Positions 54,997 to 64,000 of a DNA stretch of 64,000 nt are shown here, piece by piece. Within the stretch, counting starts at the first letter, position 1. Each line of letters begins with the position of its first letter. The notes beneath the pieces were generated by a model. It saw nothing but the letters and a program-made list of their open reading frames with translations. It was not told where the DNA came from and ran no database searches. Location: the NCBI GenBank assembly GCA_036250225.1, contig JAPZLL010000005.1, forward strand, positions 682,001 to 746,000. The letters are read 5' to 3'. Source of the stretch: Cercophora sp. LCS_1. Its lineage: Eukaryota > Ascomycota > Sordariomycetes > Sordariales > Lasiosphaeriaceae. The translations under genes and the position numbers were made by a program.

Positions 54997-56340
54997 GGCG
55001 AGGTGGGCTGTGGTATGTGGAGGGTGGGAGGTGGGAGTGAGGTGTTGTGCATGTTTATGTTGAAGTGTGAGGTTTTGTGAGTTCAGAGTTTATGCCATGT
55101 GTTCGTTTGAGGAAAATTGTATGCGGCGGGATTAGCCGTTGTTGCTTGGGATGCTGGGGTTATGCTGGGTTGGGGATTAAGTGCCGGGAGGGCGGGTAAA
55201 AGGGGGTCGGGTTTTATCCGGCTGGGATTTGGGAGTGTTGCGTTCCGTGATGGCATTTGGGCTTCAAGTCGATGATTCTGAGGTAAATTTACTCTCTTCA
55301 ATGGCGCTTTGTTCTCGTACGGTTTGCAAATGGGTGTGGTGTCGTTTGAATGTTCGAGGTGGTTGAGGTGATATTTGACCCCATCAGCCATGTAGACTCC
55401 ATCCGATGGCATGCATTGTAAGGTATAGAGGGACTGTTGAGTCTCAGATTGACTTTGAATAATCTTTTGCGCTGGTGTTTAAGTTGTATCGTCATCAAGT
55501 CGACCATTTGGGTGGTGACTTGGGGTTTGGACTGGCTGGCCCAAGGCCGCCAACAGAAGGAGCCCGAGACACATCAACACTAACCAAAGAGCAACTTGCT
55601 CCAAAAGCTTTCATACCGATGCGGTGGGATGCGATTCCAAGGACTGTTTCCTGCCTGAATCGTTCGGTCGTCACTCATGTCAACCTCATCTGGCCTCGCA
55701 GTTCGCACTATCAAATGATGGAAAATCACGCAAGTCCCAAACCGAGCAGCGTAAAGTACAAATGAAGAGTCATTCATGACTTGAAAATAAGAAATAAATC
55801 AAGGAATCCATGACGGAGAGATCAGCAAGTTTTCGCTACCAAGAAAACGATATGCATATTCCTCGCAAAGGAGCGGCCTCGTCCAATATTCGATATTTCA
55901 AGGTGCCAAATAATACCCCGGAAGCCCAAAACCATTACACAGCAACGAAAGATGCATCGATCGTCATGTCCATTAGAATATAAGCCTGTCCGTTGAGACT
56001 TCCCACCGACTTGGTCAGGGATAAAGGTTCAAAGTGCCTATTGCCAATTGTTGCCCATCGCTTGCATCTCCCTCCCAGGGCACAAACGTAGCCTATCCGG
56101 AGTATTGGGGCGCCAAAATCCCGGAAAATCCAACGCTGGCAGAACGGGAGGTCGACCAATCTTTGGCCCGGAACGCCAAGCAGCGCTACAACTACCACAT
56201 CCGGGAGGGCGGCTCATGGCGCTCCGTTGTATACAGAACAGCAATACAAAACCGAGAGAGATCGTAAGTGCTACCCAGGAAGTCGGGAACATCCCTTGAA
56301 TTGTTTGCATGTTCAAACACGTGCAAGGTACTGTGCCAAC
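54997..56340. other. 1.3 kb divergent intergenic region
   Basis: It holds the promoters of the SET and mannanase genes. No other gene or repeat was recognised. Confidence 0.5.
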
Positions 56341-57681
56341 ATGATTATCTCATCACTCCTCGGTCTGTTTGCTCTCGCAGCCTCCGCTGCCCCCGGCAGG
56401 CGGCAAGTTCCAAAGGGCTTCGTAACCGTCCAAGGGGAAAAGTTCAAGCTCGATGGCAAAGACTTTTACTTTGCTGGTAGCAACGCCTACTACCTCCCCT
56501 TCACCGAGGTAAAACCACCAGGTCCCCCCCCCCAAAAAAAAAACGTCCGACCCTGACATTTTGCAGAAAGCAGAAGACGTAGAAAAAGGCCTCGCAGAAG
56601 CCAAAAGGGCCGGCCTCGAAGTCATCCGCACCTGGGGTTTCAACGACAAAAACAGCACCTACATCGCCGGTGGCCTCCCGCAATACGGCGGCGAAGGTGC
56701 CGGCCCCTCCGAGGTCGTCTTCCAATGGTTCCACCCCAACGGCACCACAACCATTGACGTGTCCGGCTTCGACAAGGTGGTCGCAGCAGCCGAGAAAACC
56801 GGCATCAAACTCCTCGTTGCTCTGACCAACAACTGGGCCGATTATGGCGGCATGGACGTATACACGGTCAACCTAGGCGGTAGATACCACGATGACGTAA
56901 CCATCCTCCCCCTTTTTCCATTTCCCCGAGTTCCCATTGCTAACAACAGAGTCAAAAGTTTTATACCCTCCCTCAAATCCGCCAATCCTTCAAAGCCTAC
57001 CTTTCCCACCTCGTCACCCGCTACCGCTCGTCCCCGGCAATCTTTGGCTGGGAACTCGCCAACGAACCCCGCTGCGGCGCCGACGCAACGCGAAACCTCC
57101 CGCGCAGCGCCAACTGCACGCCCGCGGTCCTCGGCGCCTGGGTGGCCGAGATGTCGTCCTACATCCGCACGCTGGACCCGCACCACCTCGTCACCTGGGG
57201 CGGCGAAGGCGAGTTCAATCTGGGTCCTGACGCGCCCAACCGCTACGGCGGTGCCAACGGCGGTGATTTCGACCACGAGATCGCCCTCGACAGCATCGAT
57301 TTCGGGGTTTTCCATTCGTATCCGGACTGGTGGAGCAAGACGGCCGAGTGGACGCAGCAGTGGATTCGGGACCATGCGGTCGCCGGGCGCAAAGCAGGGA
57401 AGCCGGTTGTGCACGAGGAGTACGGGTGGATGACGGCAGCTGCGAGGCTGGAGCAGACGGGAAAAGTGGCCAACGGGACGAGGCTGGAGGTGGTGGGCGA
57501 GTGGCAGAGGATCATGGTGGAGGAAAAGATGGCGGGGAGTATGTATTGGCAGTTTGGCTATGGGGGCCATTCGTATGGGCGGAACCATGACGACGGGTTC
57601 ACGATTTATTTGGAGGATGAGGAGGCACAGGAGTTGGTTTATCGGCATGCGAGGGAGATGAAGAGGTTGAATGGGGAGTGA
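56341..57681 (+). CDS. GH5 endo-1,4-beta-mannanase
   Basis: This secreted enzyme cleaves beta-1,4-mannan backbones of plant hemicellulose. Exons 56341-56508, 56567-56896 and 56959-57681 give 406 residues. Introns are 58 nt (GTAAAA...TTGCAG, with C and A homopolymers) and 62 nt (GTAACC...CAAAAG), and both are phase 0. A signal peptide (MIISSLLGLFALAASAAPGR) precedes FVTVQGEKFKLDGKDFYFAG, the usual start of fungal mannanases. Other blocks are RTWGFND, LVALTNNWADYGG and the acid/base Glu202 in WELANEPRC. The nucleophile region is VVHEEYGW (317-324) and GSMYWQFGYG follows. No carbohydrate-binding module or linker is present. Expression is probably controlled by plant-polysaccharide regulators, but no site was verified. 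Confidence 0.93.
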
Positions 57682-59072
57682 CCGGGATCGGGGTTGTTGA
57701 GAGTGGAAAAGTTTGCACATGTAGTGAGTTTGAGCTTGAGGTTGTGATGCTGCAAGAACTTACCCATTCAAGCAACAGCCCATTGTTATGCCCTAGGGTT
57801 GCCCTCAGCAATTTCCATGTTCGTGCGTGATCCTGAGCCGCTCCTAAGCTAGGGTGAGCTATGGGTGTGAGCCTAGCTTGCACAGCCGTGTGGCCCAATT
57901 TTGGACCCTCGACTAAAGCTGCCATCCGGAGATTCCGGTGCGTTCCTCGGTTTTATGCCATGTAGTGAGGCGAAGTGAGGCGAAGTGAGGAAAGGGGCGG
58001 AGGAAGAAATGTCCTTGATGCTAGTCCGCCCTTTATTTGATTTGAAGCTTTGAGTACCTCATTGCTCACTCGAAGGATGATTGCCCCGTCGGAATTACTT
58101 CAATCAGAAGGTGTGATAGGGGAATTTGAGGTTTGGAACGAAGACCGCTGGATTACAATTCAGAGCTTAGGAGGTAAGATAAGGTGTAACAAATCTCAAT
58201 TCAGATGATAATCTTCTTTGGCCTTTCGAAAGCTTGTTAGAGAAATTCCTCCCTCCGCTGGCTATCAGAACCGGATCCTTGGAGGGTTCTTAGCTTGTTT
58301 GCCTGAAGCCAATCCGTCAAGGCTCAGTATCCGTGTCGGCCACGTCACCCCCTAACAGGACATCACTGGTAGTCTTAGGACCTAATCCCAGATCAAGTCT
58401 TTGCCCAAATGACTCATTCCCGACGAGTGGCTCGCAATCCTTCTTGATGCTGTCAGTCTTTGATGCCAGCTTTCCACTCCCTTGATCCTCGGCCCACCGT
58501 TGGTCCCTGGTGGGAGGCTGGCTAGATGCCTGGCACTGCCAGAACGCCAGTCAGGCTGAGCCACGGCGATTGCGTACGAACGCAACGACAGACATATAAG
58601 GAAGACTCTCTGGCTCTGCCAGAGAGTGAAGGGCATCGACCTTGAGGCAATAGAAGATTATTACGCTGTTTATCAGACCTCAAATCAGTTTGGTTCCAAG
58701 CCACTGTGAGACCACAATCCCTTGTGACAGTAGGAAAGCGGTGAGTTTAGGCAAGCGGTGAAGCCATGTAAGCTAAGTACGCGGTGAGCTCTTCCTAAGC
58801 GGTAAGACAAATTTACCCGGCCGCTTAACCTGGAGCCCAGATCTGGCCCAAGAGGCGACATCACCCCAATGGCCCAAGCCTGGGCCACGGTCCCAAATTT
58901 TGGCCCTGAATATACTAGTACATGCCCTGGGATGGTACACAATGCCCCAGCTCAGATTTTTGAGATGGTACATGATATACTAGCACCAATGGGACATCCC
59001 ACAATATACCAGTACATGATGGGACGTCTCAGAATATACCAATGCGTGCCCTGGGATATCCCAGCTCGGATA
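57682..59072. other. 1.4 kb intergenic region
   Basis: No gene was recognised. A short tandem (GAGGCGAAGT twice, about 57967-57987) occurs. Internally repetitive TATACCAGTACATG/TATACTAGTACATG and CCCTGGGAT motifs occur at 58910-59065, just before the Fot1 relic. Confidence 0.5.
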
Positions 59073-59861
59073 AGTTGGGTGACCGGCTTTTAGACCGACT
59101 CACTTTTAGGCCACGCACCAAAATCGCACCCCCACAACATCAACAACTTCAATTGCCCACAACTTCGTCAATTAGACAGCTACGTCAATACAGCTTGCAG
59201 TGTCAGATTCCTCCTCTTCTTAAGATCCATAATCTGTAATATTCTCCCCAACAGCCAATCTCTGTGCGTGACGGATCTCATTAACACCAGTAAAGACCTT
59301 ATTAAGGTCGATATCCACCCTGTTTCTCTTCCGGCCTCTCGCCCATTCGAGGTCTTCCTGGGCCGCTTGTAATTGTCGTTAAGTAGTGGCTAGTTGAAAG
59401 GCCATATTCTCAATTGCTGTGTAGGCCTTCCGCATAAAAAGCCGTTCGTTGGCAGTGCGTTTGATACCGCGTAGAAAACGCTCCCCCTAAGCCGAGAAGT
59501 CCTTGGCCTTTTTAGGGGTAAACCACACAGGCCAGTCCTCCGAATTCTTACCCAGAATGGGGTTATTAAACAATTTATAGCCTGCAGAGGGTGTAAGGGC
59601 CACTGTACTAATACTGCTATTAGAATTCTTGATAATAAGGCTGTTGCTTAGCGGCTTCCTTGAGGAGACCGGCTATAACCCTGAGGCCTTCTAACTAACC
59701 TGGATATTTAACTTGGTTATTCTGTGGGTTCTTAAAAAGGCTCTTTTTCTAGCTACAGAGTTGCTAGTAAGGCCAGAAAGGTAGTTATTAAGTTGCGCCC
59801 TATACTTAGCCTTTAGGGGGCTGAAAATTGTTACATCTAAGGGCTGGAACACGTGAGAGGT
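59073..59861 (-). mobile_element. degenerate Fot1/pogo (Tc1-mariner) transposon, 3' half, RIP-marked
   Basis: The minus strand from 59861 to about 59224 is one frame encoding the C-terminal part of a Fot1-type DDE transposase: SHVFQPLDVTIFSPLKAKYR, RITKLNIQ, NPILGKNSEDWPVWFTPKKA, then GERFLRGIKRTANERLF. Four stops interrupt it, each where family sequences carry Trp or Gln (TAG/TAA from TGG, CAG or CAA). All four are explained by C-to-T or G-to-A changes in CpA/TpG, the RIP signature. The outer end AGTTGGGTGACCGGCTTTTA (59073 on) follows a TA dinucleotide and looks like the terminal repeat of a TA-inserting element. The 5' half is missing because another repeat interrupts the gene at 59862. 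Confidence 0.82.
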
Positions 59862-60078
59862 TGTTACGGCCTGCTCCAGAGACACCTTAGTGGCACTGGC
59901 AAAGACAGATCGTAGAAGCAGACACTAAATCTCACAAAGACAAGCGGGGGAGATGACTGATCGAAGGCTAGCAACTCTCAACAAGTGCGCTGTCAAGCAG
60001 ACTGTAGGATCAGAGGCTCCAAGCGATGATTCTCACTGAGTAGACGCTCAAGAACAATGTAATAACTAGCGTGTGACA
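59862..60078 (+). repeat. dispersed LTR-like repeat, copy 2
   Basis: It starts TGTTACGGCCTGCTCCA, identical over its first 17 bases to copy 1. It keeps AAAGACAGATCGTAG, GACTGATCGAAGGCTAG and ACGCTCAAGAACAATGTAAT. It begins exactly where the Fot1 transposase frame is broken, so it inserted into that element. The right end is approximate and no matching TSD was found. Confidence 0.65.
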
Positions 60079-60536
60079 TCAACCTGACAGCCCGGTAACG
60101 AGCACGCAAGCTCGAGTATAATTGGTCATCACGGGTGATTAACATTAGGAAGCCGCTTGGTTGGTAAATCTTTGTCCACATTGATGATAAAATGATTGAT
60201 TTTTACAGATGTGGTTTCTGGTGTTGGTTAAATTACCTGAGGGTTGCCGCGTCCACTCTGCCTCTCAACCAGATGAGCAATACGCTGTCTTTAAGATCCG
60301 TTCTATTACACCAGCGCCCCTCCTTGCTGTCGAGAAATGGCCAAAGTCAACAAACCCACAAAGATCATAGAGAGGCTCCTCTAGTGGAGGGTAACCACGG
60401 CAGGCTGAGTGCGCTGTTCTACACTTGATAAGTCTGCTGGGTTTAATGTTTTAGATTGCGATGACGCACCAGTGCGGGGCAACCAAAAGACTGGCGCCTC
60501 CACATATTCAACCGTAGCGCCCCATGAGCGACAACG
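60079..60536. other. unassigned sequence
   Basis: About 0.46 kb between LTR-like copy 2 and the membrane protein pseudogene. No missing half of the Fot1 element was recognised here, and nothing else was seen. Confidence 0.4.
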
Positions 60537-61825
60537 ATGTCTCGGGCTACCCTGCTCGTTGCTCTAGCTGCCGCGGCAACGGCCAGCCCATTGTCAAGAA
60601 GTCGGACACCGATGTCGCCGTTTATGGCGAGCGTGTTAGTTGGGTCTCTTCCCCGCGACGGAGTACCATGGGCATCATCTGGAATTGTTTATCAGTTTTC
60701 ATCATCTGCACCACAATCTTCCAACTCCAGCGGAGAGCCAGGCCGGGTATTACAAACTCGTGGGCGTCCCGTGCTGGCCTAAACCGTTCCTCGCCAGGAA
60801 ATGGGCCCGCCAGCTGGGCTACATGGCTGTGGTTTGCTTAGCTCCTGAGATTATGGTAACTATAGCATTCGAGGAGTTCTTGGCGGCCCGCTACGCGTTG
60901 CGTTCGCTGGACCCATCTATCAAAGCCACCCGAAATTATTCCATGGCACACGCATTTTGCGCCCAGATGGGGGGATTTGCCATCCGTCAGCCCCTTATCG
61001 ACAACTCAGATGAAATTTTGGTCTGCTCGTTAGGTAGGTCCTACAAATCGACTGCTTCCGTACGACGAAGCCATCTCGTGGCTAATATAGTTTACAGACC
61101 AGCTCGCTGCTTCTCCCAACATCCCGGCCATTACAACGGAGGACGTGATGGATAAGAGTAAGGCGAATTCTCTTGTTAAAGGCTTGGCACTTTTACAGAC
61201 CGGCTGGTTTCTCATCCAGCTCATCGCTCGGGCCATTCGGGGCCTTGCCATGACAGAGCTGGAACTCTCCACCGTGGCATTTATTCTCTTCGCTTTCGTC
61301 ATATACATCCTGTGGTGGGACAAACCGTTCGGCGTGGAGCAAAGAATTGTCATCACAGGAGCCATCCCCCCTGGCAGACCCGTTTGCACAAGATATGGCC
61401 GAGTTTCCTTGCATGGACTTAAAGGTCCCGCGTTCGAGATATTGGCAGAAGATATTGGCCTCTCAGGCGAAAACGTGGAAACTTTCATAGCGCTTGGAGC
61501 CATATACGTGGTAGGGGCAGCTTTCTCAGCCGTTCACCTTGCCGCCTGGAATTGGGAATTCCCGTCGTTGGTGGTTAGGTGCTTGTGGAGAGCATTCACA
61601 ACGACTGCCTTTACGACCCCCTTCGTGATGAGTATCTTTTCGGCCATTCCCCTACTGTGCCCTCGGTTGAGGGGCATTGGAGACCTGTTAAATTATTTCT
61701 GCTTGGCAATTTATTGTGTTGCAAGGCTATCTGTAATTGTCCTCACTTTCTATTGTTTCTCTTCCATGCCGGCCAGCGTCTATGAGAGTGTGGGCTGGGT
61801 GGAGCTGCTTCCTCATTTCTCATAA
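60537..61825 (+). pseudogene. fungal multi-spanning membrane protein gene, probably frameshifted
   Basis: A signal peptide (MSRATLLVALAAAATASPLS) is followed in a second frame by WVSSPRRSTMGIIWNCLSVF and in a third by LPTPAESQAGYYKLVGVPCW, LGYMAVVCLAPEIMV and NYSMAHAFCAQMGGFAI. A 64-nt intron (61034-61097, GTAGGT...TTACAG) then leads to PAITTEDVMDKSKANSLVKG, LALLQTGWFLIQLIARAIRG and further membrane segments to the stop at 61825. I recognise the motif order from a widespread but unnamed fungal membrane family. The first frame change could be a 47-nt intron. The second (about 60705-60725) falls inside a conserved stretch and is best explained by a 1-nt indel. It is flanked by LTR-like copies 2 and 3 in the same orientation. 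Confidence 0.7.
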
Positions 61826-61892
61826 TATTTTTCCTGGATATAATAATTTCTCTCCTTCTACTTGGAATAGATAGGTACTGCAATAAGACTAA

Positions 61893-62030
61893 TGCTACGA
61901 CCTAACCCGGCGTGACCTAGGTGACGTCGGTGAAGACAGAATCGTAGGCAAGGACTGCCAAAGACGTAGGGGGCAAGATGACTGAATGAAGGCTAGCACG
62001 ACTCTTACAGGAATACACCGTCAATCAGGG
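61893..62030 (+). repeat. dispersed LTR-like repeat, copy 3 (diverged)
   Basis: It starts TGCTACGACCT and retains AAGACAGAATCGTAG, AAGATGACTGAATGAAGG and CTAGCACGACTCT in the same order as copies 1 and 2, then fades. Orientation matches copy 2, and about 1.8 kb containing the membrane pseudogene separates them. Confidence 0.55.
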
Positions 62031-62081
62031 CGTCGCCCATCAACTCATCCAAGGCCTCTTCCCCTTCCTGCCGCAGAGGGC

Positions 62082-62116
62082 TACGTACCTTTTTTTGCCG
62101 GCAGAAAAGGTACGTA
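62082..62116. repeat. 35-bp hairpin centred on GCCGGC
   Basis: Arms TACGTACCTTTT (62082-62093) and AAAAGGTACGTA (62105-62116) are perfect inverted repeats. The loop contains a further palindromic GCCGGC (62097-62102). Confidence 0.8.
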
Positions 62117-62731
62117 CCTAGATGGCAGAAAAGAGTCTATCCTGCAAAGGAAGCAATGTACCTAGAGCGCAGGCGATCTCACCCAGCTCGGGTGGCAGGA
62201 ATTACCCCGCCGTATCGCACCATATCTCGCCCAGCGCGGCCAGCATATCCCACCGCCGTGTCTGAGTCTGACCAACCGCAGATTATCCTTCCATGACCGG
62301 CGCCGTGTTGGCCGCGACGGGTCATCACCGGGCGTAAAGGTGCAAAGGACCCACTGCGCGACGGGAATGACGAGATCGTGAAGGGCATCGAGCGCAGGGG
62401 GCAGCGACCCTAGTCTCGTCGAGTAACGAGAATAAGGACGAGCAGCTACGGCCTGAGGCAGAAAAGTTGCCTAGCCTATGGTAGCGGGGACAAAATATGG
62501 GTTCATGGCCGAGAACTGGGTCTCACATCCTGCTAGCAGAAACGGAATTGTAGAATATGGAGGAATGGGGTTGGGACCTGGAGATTTTTCTAAATGAAGC
62601 AATCCACTCGGGAGTGTCTCAGCTTGAGGGTGAGATTTGCCCCCTTTCGTGAATGAGGAAGACGGGAATAGAGACCTAATGGGGGACGTAAACTGGGTTT
62701 TATGTGAGTTTGGGGAGGTCTGGGGTCAGAC
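62117..62731. other. unassigned sequence
   Basis: About 0.6 kb with no gene recognised between the hairpin and the isochorismatase-like fragment. Exons of the missing hydrolase N-terminus were not found here. Confidence 0.4.
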
Positions 62732-63149
62732 CTTGGCCCTCTGAAACGCGAGGATGGCTCCGTGGTCGAGGGAGGAAAGATCATGATGAAGGGTCAGTGG
62801 AACACGGACTTCTACGACCCCCTCAAGGCAATGCAGCAAACAGGAGATATTTTCATCTACAAGAATCGTCTGTCTGGGTTTTGGGGTGGCGCCGGAGTCG
62901 AAGCGGCCTTGGAGAAGCGAGGCATCAAAACATTGCTGTTTTCCGGCTGCAACTTGGATCAGTGTGTTGCCGGAAGCTTTGCAAGATGCGTTCACCAAAG
63001 GTTGGGATTGTCTGTTGTTGAGCGACGGTACTGCCACTAACAGTCCCGACTACGCGCGGAAATGCATCGAGTTCAACACTGCCGAGGGCTGGGGTTTCGT
63101 GCTGGCCTGCAAGGATTTCGAAGAAGGGGTGCAACGGATGCTCAAGTAG
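62732..63149 (+). pseudogene. isochorismatase-like cysteine hydrolase, 5'-truncated and frameshifted
   Basis: The first frame reads LKREDGSVVEGGKIMMKGQW, FYDPLKAMQQTGDIFIYKNR, LSGFWGGAGVEAALEKRGIK and TLLFSGCNLDQCVAGS. The +1 frame continues LQDAFTKGWDCLLLSDGTAT, NSPDYARKCIEFNTAEGWGF and VLACKDFEEGVQRMLK to the stop. The frames meet at AGCTTTGCAAG (about 62976-62981), where one extra T accounts for the shift; no intron fits. The catalytic Cys (NLDQC) and Lys (IYKNR) of the family are present, but the N-terminal catalytic Asp region is missing. The fragment is therefore a truncated pseudogene of a cysteine hydrolase of the isochorismatase fold, in a repeat-rich neighbourhood. A sequencing error could account for the shift but not for the missing N-terminus. 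Confidence 0.75.
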
Positions 63150-64000
63150 GCCCCCCGGAAGGAGACAGAATTTTCGTGGAGGACGTCCAAAACCGAAGCT
63201 TGTTGTTTCGAACCATAATTATATGTGCCACAGTTTCTCGCACCTTGCGCCGTGAACATGAGCTGGCCCGGTAAAAGACTTGGGGCCCCCCGGTTCTGCC
63301 TAAGCCCTCTCAAGCGTCGCACTGCAGTTCATTCAATCTTTCCGTGTATTTGCAAAGTACAATTTTCCGACCCGCCCGAACACACGTTAGATCTTGTGTG
63401 ATTCCACCGCGGGTGGAGGCTTCCGCGTGCACAAATGTCAGGGTTCTGAATAGCTTCAAAGGCTTCAGTCCTTTTGGCCCCAGGACTTTTTGGTAAAGAC
63501 GGCTGAGTACAGCCGGGTACAGTAAGCATGGGCGCCAACAACTGGATTGTATGGCTTCAATATCTTTCCTGTTATTGGGGCCCGGCTGCCAACCGTTGAC
63601 AGAGGACACCAGCGATGTCCACGTAGGCTCAGTTACATAATCTGCAACATACCTCATGTCAATTCTTGTGACTGACACTGAAAGGTAACCTTCACTGCTG
63701 ACTCTAAAAGGGTGGGCAATGTAGACTCATTTCTCTGACTTCATTTAAGTCTACTTGGGATCGTGTAACCTACACGCTAACTCTTTTGCCTTCCAACCAT
63801 ACCCGCCCATCCGCGCAATGCAGCCAGTAACCAAAGCCCCAGAGGAACCCAGAGAATAACCAAATAAAAACAAGACTGATCCGAGACGCTCCGCAAACAC
63901 CGGGTATACCATGGTAAGGACTGAAAAAACCGCGCTTGATGCCGCTGATACAAAGGAGACTTGATACCATTAAATCGCATTTCCGATGGCCGCCCATTGC
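63150..64000. other. right-edge region with no firm gene
   Basis: No recognised domain. A minus-strand frame near 63770-63997 (ISLVFIWLFSGFLWGFGYWL, HCADGRVWLEGKRVSV) has a transmembrane-like segment. It could be the C-terminal exon of a gene beyond the window, but the support is weak. Confidence 0.3.

Noticed and set aside
63770..63997. Minus-strand 75-codon frame with a transmembrane-like segment at the right edge
   Set aside because: Too short and without a recognised family; it may be an exon of a gene outside the window, so it is only mentioned within the edge region.
1..64000. CRISPR arrays, prokaryotic operons or ribosome-binding sites
   Set aside because: The window is eukaryotic with spliceosomal introns; no regularly spaced repeat-spacer structure occurs.

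Overview
The window is nuclear DNA of a filamentous ascomycete (Pezizomycotina, most likely a Sordariomycete). The evidence is short 35-116 nt GT-AG introns with CTAAC/CTGAC branch sites, fungus-specific families (Zn2Cys6 factor, HET domain proteins, a fungal SLATT 2TM protein, an Egh16/GAS1-like appressorial protein, a pisatin-demethylase-like P450), and a Fot1/pogo transposon relic whose stop codons look like repeat-induced point mutation (RIP). Exon boundaries were worked out by eye from splice consensus, frame and family motifs. No transcript evidence was available.

Layout. Positions 1-1354 hold the 5' part of a Zn2Cys6/AT-hook transcription factor on the minus strand, preceded by an unusually long gene-free stretch of about 8.4 kb that ends at a tRNA-Gly(GCC). 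Positions 10-28 kb are a housekeeping-like block: a Reb1/TTF1-type Myb protein, a disordered protein, a mitochondrial AAA ATPase, a small Dabb protein in three short exons, a disordered acidic protein, a copper amine oxidase, a conserved ascomycete protein of unknown function, and a thaumatin/BYS1-like secreted protein.

Positions 28-37 kb are an allorecognition-type island: HET, SLATT 2TM, HET and F-box genes, with a third HET gene at 43.6-45.4 kb broken by one in-frame stop. Positions 37-40 kb are a repeat island with a 450-bp solo LTR that has clean 5-bp target-site duplications, an interstitial telomere-like tract, one copy of a dispersed LTR-like repeat, and a cluster of perfect hairpins. 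It is followed by a His/Arg-rich small CxxC protein gene.

Positions 41-58 kb carry secretory and oxidative functions: two GMC oxidoreductases, a P450, a type I membrane protein, an Egh16-like secreted protein, a SET protein with a signal peptide, and a GH5 beta-mannanase. Positions 58-64 kb are degenerate: a RIP-marked Fot1 fragment interrupted by a second LTR-like copy, a frameshifted multi-spanning membrane protein gene flanked by copies 2 and 3 of that repeat, and a frameshifted, 5'-truncated isochorismatase-like hydrolase.

No secondary-metabolite backbone gene is present, so the oxidoreductases do not form a recognisable biosynthetic cluster. The most interesting biology is the HET/SLATT/F-box island with its inactivated third HET copy, followed by the long regulatory-looking gene desert upstream of the Zn2Cys6 regulator.
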